Counted from the stretch's first letter, positions 46,079 to 54,875 are shown. The stretch: 64,000 bases of DNA from Candidatus Omnitrophota bacterium (GCA_023819375.1 JAMWDI010000006.1:45384-109383), one strand, 5' to 3'. Notes: generated by a model from the sequence alone, not told the origin. Program-made: numbers and translations.

Positions 46079-47052
46079 TTTTTTTCTTTTATTTTTTCAA
46101 TTAAATTAGAGATGACAATTTTTTCTCCAAGTTTTATTGCATTGTAAATTGCCCTTGGAGAACTTCTCCCATGACTTATAATAACATTCCCATTAACGCC
46201 GAGAAGAATACCACCACCATATTCAGCATAATCTGCTTTTCTGACAAAATTTTTAAGATTTTTATTTATAAGAAAGAATCCTAATTTACCAATAAAATTT
46301 TTTCTAAGTTCTTTCATTAGTATAGTTCTAAATGATCTTGTTATTCCTTCAGAAGTTTTTAAAACAACATTTCCAGTAAAACCATCAGTTATAATTACAT
46401 CTGCTTTCCCTGAAAACAACTCATGCCCTTCTATATTCCCTATGAAATTTAGTTTACTTTCCTTTAATAATTTATAAGTTTGTTTTCTCAGTTCATCTCC
46501 TTTGCTTTCCTCTTCTCCTACATTTAAAAGTGCCACCTTTGGATTTTTAATATTGAAAACTGACTCTGCATATATAGATCCCAATATACTTGATTGAAAA
46601 AGATGGGTCGGTTTTGGATTAACATTTGCACCTGCATCTATAAATACAGTAAATCCACCAAGAATATTTGGAAATAAAACTCCTATGGATGGTCTCTCAA
46701 TTCCTTCTATCATTCCAAGTTCTGCAATTGCTATTGAAACAAAAGCAGCAGTATTACCTGCACTTAAAGAAAAGTCAACTTTTTCTTCTTTTAAAAATTT
46801 AATTGCAATTTTCATTGTTGTGTTTCTTTTTAATAGATTTGAAGAGACTTTTTCATCCATAGCAACAAAATCGTCGCAATCAACAATTTCAATAAAAGTA
46901 AAATTTTTTTTTAATAATTTTTCTATTTTACTTTTTTGCCCTATAAGAAATATCTTAAAATTCTTGTCCTTAATTAGTTCTAAACTTTTGACTGGTGAAA
47001 AAGGAGCATTATCACCACCCATGGCATCTATAGCAAGTTTAATTACTCTCAT
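46063..47052 (-). CDS. plsX: Phosphate acyltransferase
   Basis: 329 aa. LAIDAMGGDNAPFSPVKSLEL, FSLSAGNTAAFVSIA, FIDAGANVNPKPTHLFQSSILGSIYAE and VITDGFTGNVVLKTSEG are hallmarks. It makes acyl phosphate from acyl-ACP for PlsY in phospholipid synthesis. It overlaps rpmF by 4 nt, the widespread rpmF-plsX-fabH order. Confidence 0.96.
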   Translation of the reverse strand: MRVIKLAIDAMGGDNAPFSPVKSLELIKDKNFKIFLIGQKSKIEKLLKKNFTFIEIVDCDDFVAMDEKVSSNLLKRNTTMKIAIKFLKEEKVDFSLSAGNTAAFVSIAIAELGMIEGIERPSIGVLFPNILGGFTVFIDAGANVNPKPTHLFQSSILGSIYAESVFNIKNPKVALLNVGEEESKGDELRKQTYKLLKESKLNFIGNIEGHELFSGKADVIITDGFTGNVVLKTSEGITRSFRTILMKELRKNFIGKLGFFLINKNLKNFVRKADYAEYGGGILLGVNGNVIISHGRSSPRAIYNAIKLGEKIVISNLIEKIKEKKWVLQ

Positions 47053-47234
47053 TTTTTGCTTTCAATTTTTAAAACTTCTATTCCTTTATAATAACCACAT
47101 ACACTGCAAACAAAATGAGGTAATTTCAGAGAACCACAATTAGAGCATTTGCTTAAAGGAACATTTTTTATTTTTTTGCTACTTCTTCTCTTAGCAGTTC
47201 TACTTTTTGAATGTTTTCTTTTAGGGTTTGGCAT
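47049..47234 (-). CDS. rpmF: 50S ribosomal protein L32
   Basis: 61 aa, basic. MPNPKRKHSKSRTAKRRS is the family start. Two CxxC pairs (CSNCGSLKLPHFVCSVCGYY) form a zinc-binding version. It joins the large subunit near the peptidyl-transferase region. The start overlaps coaD by 14 nt. Confidence 0.97.
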   Translation of the reverse strand: MPNPKRKHSKSRTAKRRSSKKIKNVPLSKCSNCGSLKLPHFVCSVCGYYKGIEVLKIESKK

Positions 47235-47721
47235 TTTTTCCTCCTTGAAATTTTTTTCTTAAAGCCTCCTCAACATTTTTAGGAACAAAACAAGAAAGAG
47301 GACCATTTAGTTTTGCTATTTCTTTCACCATTGAGGAACTTATATAGAAAAATTCTTCTCTTGGCATCAAAAAAATCGTCTCTATATCTTTATCAAGTTT
47401 TCTATTTGTCAAAACCATTTGAAACTCATAATCAAAGTCACTTATGGCCCTTAATCCTCTTATAACAATTTTAATATTTTTTTTCTTTAAGTATTCAACA
47501 AGAAGCCCATCAAAACTTTCAACTTTTATTCTTTTATTATTTTTAAAAACTTCTTTAATAAGTTCTACTCTTTCTTCAACACTAAATAAAAAATCTTTTC
47601 TTGGAAAGCCACTTACCGCTATAATAGTTTCATCTAAAATTTTTAAACTTCTTTCAACTACATCAATATGTCCATATGTTATCGGATCAAAAGTTCCAGG
47701 ATATACACCAATTTTTTTCAT
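47221..47721 (-). CDS. coaD: Phosphopantetheine adenylyltransferase
   Basis: 166 aa. The T/HxGH nucleotidyl motif is in GVYPGTFDPITYGHIDVVERSL, and IVIRGLRAISDFDYEFQMVLTNRKL and EEFFYISSSMVKEIAKLNG follow. It makes dephospho-CoA from phosphopantetheine. The start overlaps rsmD by 4 nt. Confidence 0.97.
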   Translation of the reverse strand: MKKIGVYPGTFDPITYGHIDVVERSLKILDETIIAVSGFPRKDFLFSVEERVELIKEVFKNNKRIKVESFDGLLVEYLKKKNIKIVIRGLRAISDFDYEFQMVLTNRKLDKDIETIFLMPREEFFYISSSMVKEIAKLNGPLSCFVPKNVEEALRKKFQGGKNAKP

Positions 47722-48269
47722 TTTATTCTCCTCATATAGGTTAAAGAAGTTTTTCCATATTTTCTTTCTTTTATTTTTTCTAAACCCTCAACTACAGGAA
47801 TTTCTTTTTTATAACTATGTTCAATAACTATAATTCCTCTTTTTTTTAAAACATTTAATTTTACTATTTTTTTCATTATTCTTTCAAGTTTTGAAATCGG
47901 AAATTCATATGGTGGATCTCCTATTATTAAATCGTATTTGAAATTTTCTAATTTTTCAATTTCATACTCACAATCACCTTTGATAATTTCACATTTTTTT
48001 TCCAAACCAAGATTAGAAATATTTTTTTTAATAACCTCTATCGCTTTTTTTTCTTTTTCAATAAAAATTACTTTTTTTGCTCCATGACTAAGTGCTTCTA
48101 TCCCTAAAATTCCACATCCTGCAAATAATTCTATAACTTTTTTATTTACTATCCAACTTCTTAAAGTATCAAAAATTGCTTTTCTTACAATATCTTTTGT
48201 TGGTCTTACATCTTTATTTTTTATAAATTCAACTTTTCTTCCCTTATAGATGCCACTGATAATTTTCAT
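47718..48269 (-). CDS. rsmD: 16S rRNA (guanine966-N2)-methyltransferase
   Basis: 183 aa. MKIISGIYKGRKVEF and RPTKDIVRKAIFDTL begin the protein; SAM motif VIELFAGCGILGIEALSHGAKKVIFIEKEKKA and catalytic DPPYEFP (LIIGDPPYEF) are present. It methylates G966 of 16S rRNA. rsmD next to coaD is a common bacterial arrangement. Confidence 0.94.
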   Translation of the reverse strand: MKIISGIYKGRKVEFIKNKDVRPTKDIVRKAIFDTLRSWIVNKKVIELFAGCGILGIEALSHGAKKVIFIEKEKKAIEVIKKNISNLGLEKKCEIIKGDCEYEIEKLENFKYDLIIGDPPYEFPISKLERIMKKIVKLNVLKKRGIIVIEHSYKKEIPVVEGLEKIKERKYGKTSLTYMRRIK

Positions 48270-49153
48270 ATCTTGAGACGAGAAGAACTTTTTTCAATCC
48301 AATCAATAACAATAGCAGAAGCAATAAAAATGGAAGAATAAGTTCCAAAAATAAATCCAATCATAAGACAAAAAGCAAAATTATGTAATGTTTCACCACC
48401 AAAAAGGAAAATTGTAAACACAACAAAAAGTGTAGTTAAAACAGTAAGAAGAGTTCTGCTTAATGTTTCATTTATACTCTTGTTAAATACAGATAGATAA
48501 TCAGTACTTCGTGTTTTTCTAATATTTTCTCTTATTCTATCAAAAATAACAACAGTATCATTGACAGAATATCCTACGATTGTCAGTAGACCTGCAATTA
48601 TCATTCCATCTATTTGTTTGCCAGTTAGAATTAATACTGACAAAACAATCAAAATATCGTGAAATACTGCAATTGTTGCTCCAACAGCAAATTTAAATTC
48701 AAATCTTATAGTTAAATAAATAAGAATACCTATTAAACCAATTAAAAATGCTTTAAGTGCTTTCTTTCTTAAAGTAATACTCATAGAAGGTGAAATTACA
48801 GATTTTCCTTTTACTGTAAAAGTATCACCAAATTTTTCTTTTAATTTTTGTATAACAATGTCAGAAGTTTTTGAAGGTAAACGCATTAGGTAGTTTTTCT
48901 TTGTAGTTCCCAATTCTTGAACAGTAAATGAGCCAATTTTTATTTCCGAAATTAATTTTCTCAAAGTTACAATATCTATCTTTTCTTTAAATTCTATATT
49001 TATCAAATCACCACCAACAAAATCAACTCCAAAGTTTTTTTCTCCCTTAATTATTAAAAAAATCAGGCCAATAATAATTAGCGAAGTAGAAAAAACATAA
49101 AAAATTTTTCTTTTACTTAAAAAATCAAAATTTGTATTTTTTATAAGTTCCAT
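48266..49153 (-). CDS. secF: Protein translocase subunit SecF
   Basis: 295 aa. One N-terminal helix, a periplasmic domain starting NFGVDFVGGDLINIEF, then five helices. The RND-type TM4 motif VGYSVNDTVVIFDRIRENIRK is intact. It works with SecD to drive Sec export with the proton motive force. Start is 1 nt after the secD stop. Confidence 0.96.
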   Translation of the reverse strand: MELIKNTNFDFLSKRKIFYVFSTSLIIIGLIFLIIKGEKNFGVDFVGGDLINIEFKEKIDIVTLRKLISEIKIGSFTVQELGTTKKNYLMRLPSKTSDIVIQKLKEKFGDTFTVKGKSVISPSMSITLRKKALKAFLIGLIGILIYLTIRFEFKFAVGATIAVFHDILIVLSVLILTGKQIDGMIIAGLLTIVGYSVNDTVVIFDRIRENIRKTRSTDYLSVFNKSINETLSRTLLTVLTTLFVVFTIFLFGGETLHNFAFCLMIGFIFGTYSSIFIASAIVIDWIEKSSSRLKI

Positions 49154-49154
49154 T

Positions 49155-50477
49155 TTATATCCTCAATCTTTCAATTTTTCTATTTATTATTATCCAGTCA
49201 ACTATTGTTTTAGTTACAAATACTGCTGTAAATAAATTGGCAATAATACCTATACTTAAAGTTAATCCAAATCCTTTAATAGGTCCTTCACCAAATGTGA
49301 ATAAAATCAAGCCAGTTATTAAAGTTGTTATATTTGAATCAATTATGGCACTCCATGCTTTATAATACCCAGCGTCAACACTTGCCTTAGGAGATTTTCC
49401 TGACTTTAATTCTTCTCTTATTCTTTCAAATATCAATATATTTGCATCAACTGCCATGCCACATGTCAAAGCAATACCTGCTATTCCAGGTAAAGTTAAA
49501 ACACCTTTTATTGCACATATTACTCCAATTAGAATTAAAATGTTTAATGCAAGTGCAAAATCTGCAAGTAAACCAAAATAGAGATAATAAAAAATCATAA
49601 ATATAACAACTATTATTGCTCCATATAAGGATGCTTTAACTCCTTTTTGTATATACTCTTTTCCAAGAGTTGGTCCAATGATTTCTTGATAAATGATATT
49701 TAATTTTGCAGGTAGTGCTCCAGATCTTAAAACTATTGCAAGTTCTTTAGCTTCTGCTAAAGTAAATTTTCCTGTAATAACTGCTTTTCCTTCTGGAATT
49801 CTTTCTTTTATTTGGGGAGTACTTTTGACAACTCCATCCAAAACAATAGCGAGTCTTTTTCCAATATTTTTTGCTGTAACTTCTTCAAAAATTTTTGCTC
49901 CTTCTTTGTCAAAGATTAAATTTACATCAGGAAAACCAGTTCTATCATATCCAACATAAGCATCTACAATATATTTTCCAGTTATTTCAGGCTCTTTTTT
50001 TAAAAGTAGTGGATAAGTTTCTCTATAGATTCCTCTTTCATCTTTTTCTTTCATATAAACCAATTCATATCCTTCTGGAATATTACCACTTAAAGCCTGC
50101 TTGTATAAATTTTCATTTTCTTCTACAAGTTTAAATTCAAGTAAAGCAGTTTGTCCAATAATTTCTATTGCTTTTTCAGGATTTTGAACACCGGGTAAAT
50201 CTACAACTATTCTATCTATTCCTTCTTTTTGTATTATTGGTTCAGCAACTCCAAGAGCATCTATCCTGTTTCTTATTATTTCAAGGGCCCTTTCTGTTAA
50301 ATCTGAAGTCAATTTTGCATCTACATTTTTTTCTTTTTCTATTTCAAGAACAATATGAACTCCACCCTGCAAATCTAACCCTTTTTTAATTTTTTTCTCT
50401 GGTGGATAAATAGAGTAAATACATAATCCTATTACAGCCAGAATTACTCCAAATTTAATTAAAAATTCCCTTTTCAT
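49155..50477 (-). CDS. secD: Protein translocase subunit SecD
   Basis: 440 aa, the compact version without the longer P1 segment of E. coli SecD (615 aa). [17 protein letters not shown] begins the periplasmic domain, then [21 protein letters not shown] and the C-terminal TM motif [36 protein letters not shown]. It pairs with SecF. Start overlaps hisI by 4 nt. Confidence 0.96.
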   Translation of the reverse strand: MKREFLIKFGVILAVIGLCIYSIYPPEKKIKKGLDLQGGVHIVLEIEKEKNVDAKLTSDLTERALEIIRNRIDALGVAEPIIQKEGIDRIVVDLPGVQNPEKAIEIIGQTALLEFKLVEENENLYKQALSGNIPEGYELVYMKEKDERGIYRETYPLLLKKEPEITGKYIVDAYVGYDRTGFPDVNLIFDKEGAKIFEEVTAKNIGKRLAIVLDGVVKSTPQIKERIPEGKAVITGKFTLAEAKELAIVLRSGALPAKLNIIYQEIIGPTLGKEYIQKGVKASLYGAIIVVIFMIFYYLYFGLLADFALALNILILIGVICAIKGVLTLPGIAGIALTCGMAVDANILIFERIREELKSGKSPKASVDAGYYKAWSAIIDSNITTLITGLILFTFGEGPIKGFGLTLSIGIIANLFTAVFVTKTIVDWIIINRKIERLRI

Positions 50478-50851
50478 TTATATACTTCCTTAGGTTCAAA
50501 TATTTTTTCTTTAACGATTTTAACCTCTCCATTTTCATATTTTCTAAAAAAACAAGTATAATAACCTTGATGACATGCACCACCCTTTTGATCTACTTTA
50601 AAAAGTAAAGTATCTCCATCGCAGTCAATGTAAATTTCTTTAACATACTGGAAATTACCAGATTCTTCACCTTTAAGCCATAATTTTTTTCTGCTTCTGC
50701 TGTAATAAAACATTTTACCTGTTTGTAAAGTTTTTTCTATCGCTTCTTTATTCATCCACGCAACCATCAAAACATTTCCATTCATATCTTGAATGACTGC
50801 TGTTACTAAACCTTTTTCATCAAACTTAATTAAATTGAAAAATTTTTCCAT
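50474..50851 (-). CDS. hisI: Phosphoribosyl-AMP cyclohydrolase
   Basis: 125 aa from the ATG at 50851; a reading to 50881 crosses the divergent gene. [89 protein letters not shown] has the zinc cysteine and metal-binding aspartates ([13 protein letters not shown]). It opens the ring of PR-AMP in histidine synthesis. No hisE fusion. First gene of the secD-fab operon. Confidence 0.96.
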   Translation of the reverse strand: MEKFFNLIKFDEKGLVTAVIQDMNGNVLMVAWMNKEAIEKTLQTGKMFYYSRSRKKLWLKGEESGNFQYVKEIYIDCDGDTLLFKVDQKGGACHQGYYTCFFRKYENGEVKIVKEKIFEPKEVYK

Positions 50852-50862
50852 TTTACTATAAT
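50835..50862 (+). promoter_or_regulatory. Promoter of the MGMT-type gene
   Basis: TTGAAA (50835-50840) and TATAAT (50857-50862), spacer 16 nt. The -10 box ends 7 nt before the ATG at 50870, so transcription would begin at or next to the A of ATG, giving a leaderless mRNA. The -35 box lies in the start of hisI. Confidence 0.65.
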
Positions 50863-50869
50863 TTAAATA

Positions 50870-51142
50870 ATGAGAAAACAAAATAAAAATACCATAAAAA
50901 AAAAATTATGGCAAGTTTTATTAAAAATTCCAATAGGTCAGACAAAAAGTTATTCAGAAATAAGTAAAAAACTTGGATTAGAAAAAAAAGTAAGATTTAT
51001 TTCTAAACTTTTAAAAGAAAACCCTTATCCTATATCAATTCCTTGTCATAGAGTTATTCATAAAAATGGAAAAATAGGAAAATATCTTTATGGTTCTGAT
51101 TTTAAAAAGTTTTTGATTGAATGGGAGAAATTCTTTGTTTAA
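50870..51142 (+). CDS. Minimal MGMT/ATL-type alkyltransferase domain protein
   Basis: 90 aa: only the C-terminal DNA-binding and active-site domain of O6-alkylguanine alkyltransferase, without the usual N-terminal domain. [18 protein letters not shown] is the helix-turn-helix and [19 protein letters not shown] contains the alkyl acceptor cysteine (about 59) in PCHRV. Because the Cys is present it is not a typical ATL, where it is replaced. Activity toward O6-methylguanine is likely but a short form could have other roles. No Shine-Dalgarno sequence precedes it. Confidence 0.85.
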   Translation: MRKQNKNTIKKKLWQVLLKIPIGQTKSYSEISKKLGLEKKVRFISKLLKENPYPISIPCHRVIHKNGKIGKYLYGSDFKKFLIEWEKFFV

Positions 51143-51169
51143 AAAAATTTCATATACTGAGATTGAAAA

Positions 51170-51178
51170 TGATATAAT
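51170..51178 (+). promoter_or_regulatory. Extended -10 promoter of the acs operon
   Basis: TGATATAAT (51170-51178) is an extended -10 element. Only a weak -35 (TTCATA, 51149-51154) precedes it. A strong ribosome site AAAGGGAGG follows before the ATG at 51208. Confidence 0.6.
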
Positions 51179-51207
51179 TAAAACAATGAAGAAAGGGAGG
51201 GAAAAAA

Positions 51208-52536
51208 ATGGCTTTAAAACCACTTGATATATTTAAATATCTACCTAAAACAAATTGTAAAGAATGTGGATATCCTACATGTCTTGCATTTGCAATGCAA
51301 ATAGCAATAGGAAAAGCAGACCTTTCTCAATGTCCATATGTAAGTGAAGAAGCAAAACAACAACTTGCAAGTGAAAGTGCTCCTCCTATTAAAACAATAA
51401 CAGTTGGAAATAAAGAAAAAATCAATCTTGGTGGTGAAACAGTTTTATACAGGCATGAAAAAACATTTTATAATCCACCTGGAATTGGAGTTTTAATTAC
51501 TGAAGATATGGAAGATGCTGAAATTGAGAATGAAATTAAAAATATTGTAGAATTCAAATATGAGCGTGTAGGAGTTGTTATGAAAGGAGAATTTATAGGT
51601 ATTCAAGATAAGGGAAAAGGAAGATTTATTGAATTAGTAAATAAATGTTACCAAACAGGAAAAAATTTAATATTAATAAGCGATAATGTTCAAAATTTAC
51701 AACAAAGTTTAGATTTATGTAAAGATGTAAAACCAATAATTTTTCCTAACGATACTAAAGATGAAATTTTAAAACTTGTAAAAGAATTTAGCCTTCCTGT
51801 TGTTGTAAAAGGAGAAAATTTAGATGAATTGGCTCAAAAAGTTGATAAAATTAAAAATTATGGAATTGAGGAAATTATTTTATATCCAGAAAATAAAAAT
51901 ATAAAGGAAATTTTTAAAAACATTGTTTTAATAAGAAGAGCCGCTATACTGAGAAGAATCAAAAATTTTGGTTTTCCTGTATTGACAATTCCTGCTTTTC
52001 TAACTGATAACTATTTAGAAGAAGGTATTTATGCAGGTATTTTTATAGCAAAATATGGAAGTATTATTCTTCTTTCAAAAATAAGAGGTGAAATCCTTTT
52101 TCCTCTTCTTATAGAAAGACTAAATATATTCACCGATCCACAGAGACCAATGACTACTCCAGAGGGTATTTATGAAATTGGAAAAGTAAATGAGAATTCG
52201 CCAGTTTTTGTTACAACTAATTTTTCATTAACATATTTTATTGTTTCTAGTGAAATAGAAAATTCTAAAATTCCTGCTTATTTACTTATTCAGGATACTG
52301 AAGGTTTATCAGTATTAACTGCTTGGGCAGCAGATAAGTTTAATGCAGAAACAATTGCTAATCTTGTTAAGAAAACAAAAATTGGTGAAAAAGTCAAAAA
52401 GAAAGTTTTAATAATTCCTGGGGTTGTTGCTCAAATATATGGAGAATTAGAAGAGGAACTACCTGATTGGAAAATTATTTTGGGGCCAAGAGAAGCATCT
52501 CATATTCCAACATTTTTGAAAAGCGTAGAACTTTAA
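51208..52536 (+). CDS. acsC: Corrinoid iron-sulfur protein large subunit of acetyl-CoA synthase (AcsC/CdhE)
   Basis: 442 aa. The N-terminal 4Fe-4S site NCKECGYPTCLAFAMQIAIGKADLSQC has cysteines near 17, 20, 25 and 42. A TIM-barrel-like middle and a C-terminal corrinoid domain follow (DTEGLSVLTAWAADKFNAETIA, then LIIPGVVAQIYGELEEELPDWKIILGPREASHIPTFLK). It accepts a methyl group from methyl-THF on cobalamin and passes it to acetyl-CoA synthase in the Wood-Ljungdahl pathway. acsE follows. AcsB and AcsD are not in this window. The out-of-frame ATG at 51187 lies in the leader. Confidence 0.93.
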   Translation: MALKPLDIFKYLPKTNCKECGYPTCLAFAMQIAIGKADLSQCPYVSEEAKQQLASESAPPIKTITVGNKEKINLGGETVLYRHEKTFYNPPGIGVLITEDMEDAEIENEIKNIVEFKYERVGVVMKGEFIGIQDKGKGRFIELVNKCYQTGKNLILISDNVQNLQQSLDLCKDVKPIIFPNDTKDEILKLVKEFSLPVVVKGENLDELAQKVDKIKNYGIEEIILYPENKNIKEIFKNIVLIRRAAILRRIKNFGFPVLTIPAFLTDNYLEEGIYAGIFIAKYGSIILLSKIRGEILFPLLIERLNIFTDPQRPMTTPEGIYEIGKVNENSPVFVTTNFSLTYFIVSSEIENSKIPAYLLIQDTEGLSVLTAWAADKFNAETIANLVKKTKIGEKVKKKVLIIPGVVAQIYGELEEELPDWKIILGPREASHIPTFLKSVEL

Positions 52537-52547
52537 GGGGGGTGACA

Positions 52548-53423
52548 ATGATTTTAATAGGTGAAAATATAAATATAATGAATAAAAAAATAAAGTTTGC
52601 AATGGTTGAAAGAAAAAAAGAGATTATTCAAAAAATTGCAATTGAAAGTAAAGAAAATGGAATGAATTTTCTTGACATAAATATTGGTCCTGCAAGAAAA
52701 GATGGCCCATTTTTGATGGAATGGATTATAAAAATAATTAGAGAAGTTTGCGATTTACCTCTTTCATTAGATACCACAAATATAGAAGCAATTAAAGTTG
52801 GTCTTGAAATGGAGGGAGAAAGAGCAATGATAAATTCTATTCAGGCAACAGAAGAACGTATGGAAGAACTTTTGCCTTTCGTGAAAAAATATAACTGTAA
52901 ATTTATAGGTTTACTTCTTAGTAAAGAAGGAATGCCGAGAGATGAAAATGAAAGAGGAGCGATAGCAGCAAATTTTCTTGCTAAAATTGATGAATATGGA
53001 ATATCTCATTCTTTGGTTTATTTTGACCCCATAGTTCTTCCTGTTAGATTTCAGCAAGAACAGGTTGTTGCAGTTATTGAGTTCATGAAAATGTTTAAGG
53101 AACTTTTTCCAGATTGTAATTCAACCTGTGGGCTTTCAAATGTTTCTAATGGAGCATTAAACGAATTAAGAGGATTGATAAATAGAACTTATCTTGTTAT
53201 GCTTTGGAAATATGGGTTAAGTAGTGCTATTGTGGATGCTTATGATAAAGAACTAATTGCTATTATTAAAGGAGAAAAAGAAAATATTAAAAATTTGATA
53301 TGGAAGGCAATGGATAATGAAATAGATTTGAAAGGGCTTTCTGAAGAAGAAAGGAATTATGTTAAAACAGTTTATATTCTCCAAGGGAAATCAATATATT
53401 CTGATTCATATTTAAAACTTTAA
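52548..53423 (+). CDS. acsE: Methyltetrahydrofolate:corrinoid iron-sulfur protein methyltransferase (AcsE)
   Basis: 291 aa from the ATG at 52548, which has the ribosome site AAGGGGGGTGA; a reading from 52467 lies in acsC. The pterin-binding barrel starts MILIGENINIMNKKI with GMNFLDINIGPARKDGP, PLSLDTTNIEAIKVGL, DPIVLPVRFQQEQVV and CNSTCGLSNVSNGALNELRGLINRTYLVML, the MeTr pattern. It moves the methyl group from methyl-THF to the AcsC cobalt. Placement right after acsC confirms it. Confidence 0.94.
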   Translation: MILIGENINIMNKKIKFAMVERKKEIIQKIAIESKENGMNFLDINIGPARKDGPFLMEWIIKIIREVCDLPLSLDTTNIEAIKVGLEMEGERAMINSIQATEERMEELLPFVKKYNCKFIGLLLSKEGMPRDENERGAIAANFLAKIDEYGISHSLVYFDPIVLPVRFQQEQVVAVIEFMKMFKELFPDCNSTCGLSNVSNGALNELRGLINRTYLVMLWKYGLSSAIVDAYDKELIAIIKGEKENIKNLIWKAMDNEIDLKGLSEEERNYVKTVYILQGKSIYSDSYLKL

Positions 53424-53426
53424 AAA

Positions 53427-53987
53427 ATGGAAAAAGGATATTTAGAAGTTTTTGAAGAAACATGGGAAAAAACTAAAAATTTAATTGAGAAAGGATTTAT
53501 TAAAAATATTAAAATTGAAAATAATAGAATCATTCTCCCTTATCTTGATAAAAAGGTTGAAATTGATCTTAAAACTAAAAAATTCAATCCTGAAGTAAGC
53601 GAAAAAGAAAAAATTTTAATACTTCATTACATTTGCAAAAATAAAGACACATTTTCGGATGAGTTAATTACTTTTAAAAATCTTATAAATGGAAATTTTT
53701 ACTTCCCTTCAATTTATTCTCGAGTTTATGTTCCCTTAATAGAGAAATATAGAGAAAAACCTGAAAATTTTATAGAGAAAATGTTGGAAATTGGGGGCAT
53801 AAAAATTTCTGAAAATATTATAAAAATAAATGTTTTTCCAAACGTTTTTTTTATTTTTGAAGTTATACCTGCAGATGATGAATTTCCATTTGATTTAAAA
53901 ATCTACTTTAATAAAAGAGCAAGTGACATTTTTGAAATAGAAGACCTTGTGATAATAGGAGAAATAATAGTTTCAAAAATTGTATAA
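53427..53987 (+). CDS. DUF3786-like protein, Wood-Ljungdahl-associated
   Basis: 186 aa, soluble, no catalytic motif known to me. The middle part ILILHYICKNKDTFSDELITFKNLINGNFYFPSIYSRVYVPLIEKYREKPENFIEKMLEIGG and the late PADDEFPFDLKIYFNKRASDIFEIEDLVIIGEIIVSKI resemble DUF3786 proteins, which are often found by acs or corrinoid methyltransferase genes. It begins 3 nt after acsE, without a ribosome site, so coupled translation is likely. Function not established; a role in the corrinoid protein's handling is inference from position. Confidence 0.7.
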   Translation: MEKGYLEVFEETWEKTKNLIEKGFIKNIKIENNRIILPYLDKKVEIDLKTKKFNPEVSEKEKILILHYICKNKDTFSDELITFKNLINGNFYFPSIYSRVYVPLIEKYREKPENFIEKMLEIGGIKISENIIKINVFPNVFFIFEVIPADDEFPFDLKIYFNKRASDIFEIEDLVIIGEIIVSKIV

Positions 53988-54005
53988 AAAAAAGGGGGGG
54001 TGAGA

Positions 54006-54251
54006 ATGGTTGAAATTTACAAGGATAGAATAGAGGGCCTTTATTGTAAATGTACTAAAGGAGAAATAGCAGTTTTTAAAATTGGAGAAGATAAGATTAA
54101 ATGTATCTACTGTGGGAATGAAATAAGATGTAAACCACCTATAGAATTTGTCTGGAAAGAAAGATGTGCTAATTGTGAAGGTAAAATGTCTACTTTTATA
54201 ATTGATTCAACTGGTTTAAAAATCTGTTCAAGGTGCGGTTTAACAAGATAA
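54006..54251 (+). CDS. Small tandem zinc-ribbon protein
   Basis: 81 aa from the ATG at 54006, behind a G7-containing ribosome site. Cysteine pairs occur as CKC, CIYC, CANC and CSRC, arranged as two zinc ribbons or rubredoxin-like knuckles: YCKCTKGEIAVFKIGEDKIKCIYC and RCANCEGKMSTFIIDSTGLKICSRCG. No named family recognised. It follows the DUF3786 gene in the acs operon, so a metal or corrinoid-protein maturation role is possible. The last 145 nt are also read on the opposite strand by lysE; the Cys spacing argues this gene is real. Confidence 0.7.
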   Translation: MVEIYKDRIEGLYCKCTKGEIAVFKIGEDKIKCIYCGNEIRCKPPIEFVWKERCANCEGKMSTFIIDSTGLKICSRCGLTR

Positions 54252-54874
54252 AATTTTTTAAAATTAATTAAAAATATCCCAAATCCTATCAGAAAAATAC
54301 CAAGAAGAAGTGATAGGTATTTTAAATATTTTTCTTCAATAAATTTTTTACTTTTATAAAAAAAGTAAGAAACAAACGTATACCACAGAAAATCTGATAG
54401 AATATGGCCTGTAAAAAATAAAAAAACTCCAAAAAATTTATAAGTTAAAGCAATGGATAAATAAGCACTTCCTACAGTTGTCCACCAAACAGTCCAGTAA
54501 GGATTACTTAAACTTATAAAAATACCTTTAAAAATCAGTTGATAATTTTTTCCAATAGTAGAATTTTTTTGCCTTTCAAAGTTTATTTTTTGAGGCGAAA
54601 TGATAGTAGTAATTCCCATATATATTAAAAAAAACCCCCCAATTATATACAAATAATTTTGAACAAATTCCCTTTTTAAAAATCTTCCAAATCCCAAAAT
54701 TAAAAAAATTACCATAAAAAATTCCAGAATAGAATGTCCTGCGATTATAATAGGTCCAGCCTTATAATTTTTCTTTATTGTTTCTTCAAGAGTAATTGCA
54801 AGAAGTGGACCGGGGCTTATAGCACCTGAAAGTCCAATTATGAAAGAAGTTAAAAAAATTAAATGTAAAGGCAT
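54107..54874 (-). CDS. LysE/RhtB-family amino-acid exporter with C-terminal extension
   Basis: 255 aa from the ATG at 54874 (a TTG at 54889 would overlap rsmE). Six helices; FLTSFIIGLSGAISPGPLLAITLEETIKKNYKAG is the LysE-family start and ISLSNPYWTVWWTTVG the conserved SNP motif. Such proteins export amino acids or homoserine lactones. Typical members end near LIGFGIFLINF; here about 50 hydrophilic residues follow, lying antisense to the zinc-ribbon gene. Both other frames have stop codons within 20 nt of the expected end, so the tail may come from a frameshift in the A5 run (54270-54274, T5 on the coding strand). Confidence 0.85.
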   Translation of the reverse strand: MPLHLIFLTSFIIGLSGAISPGPLLAITLEETIKKNYKAGPIIIAGHSILEFFMVIFLILGFGRFLKREFVQNYLYIIGGFFLIYMGITTIISPQKINFERQKNSTIGKNYQLIFKGIFISLSNPYWTVWWTTVGSAYLSIALTYKFFGVFLFFTGHILSDFLWYTFVSYFFYKSKKFIEEKYLKYLSLLLGIFLIGFGIFLINFKKFYLVKPHLEQIFKPVESIIKVDILPSQLAHLSFQTNSIGGLHLISFPQ

Positions 54875-54875
54875 T

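Noticed and set aside
46685-47143. 152-codon forward frame opposite plsX and rpmF
   Set aside because: Antisense to conserved plsX motifs and to L32; no ribosome site or recognisable domain.
47444-47827. 127-codon forward frame opposite coaD/rsmD
   Set aside because: Shadow of two certain genes, rich in Ser, Phe and Leu as expected from antisense A+T-rich DNA.
51187-51208. Upstream ATG at 51187 as the acsC start
   Set aside because: It is out of frame with acsC; the ATG at 51208 has the AAAGGGAGG site and the conserved N-terminal Cys cluster.
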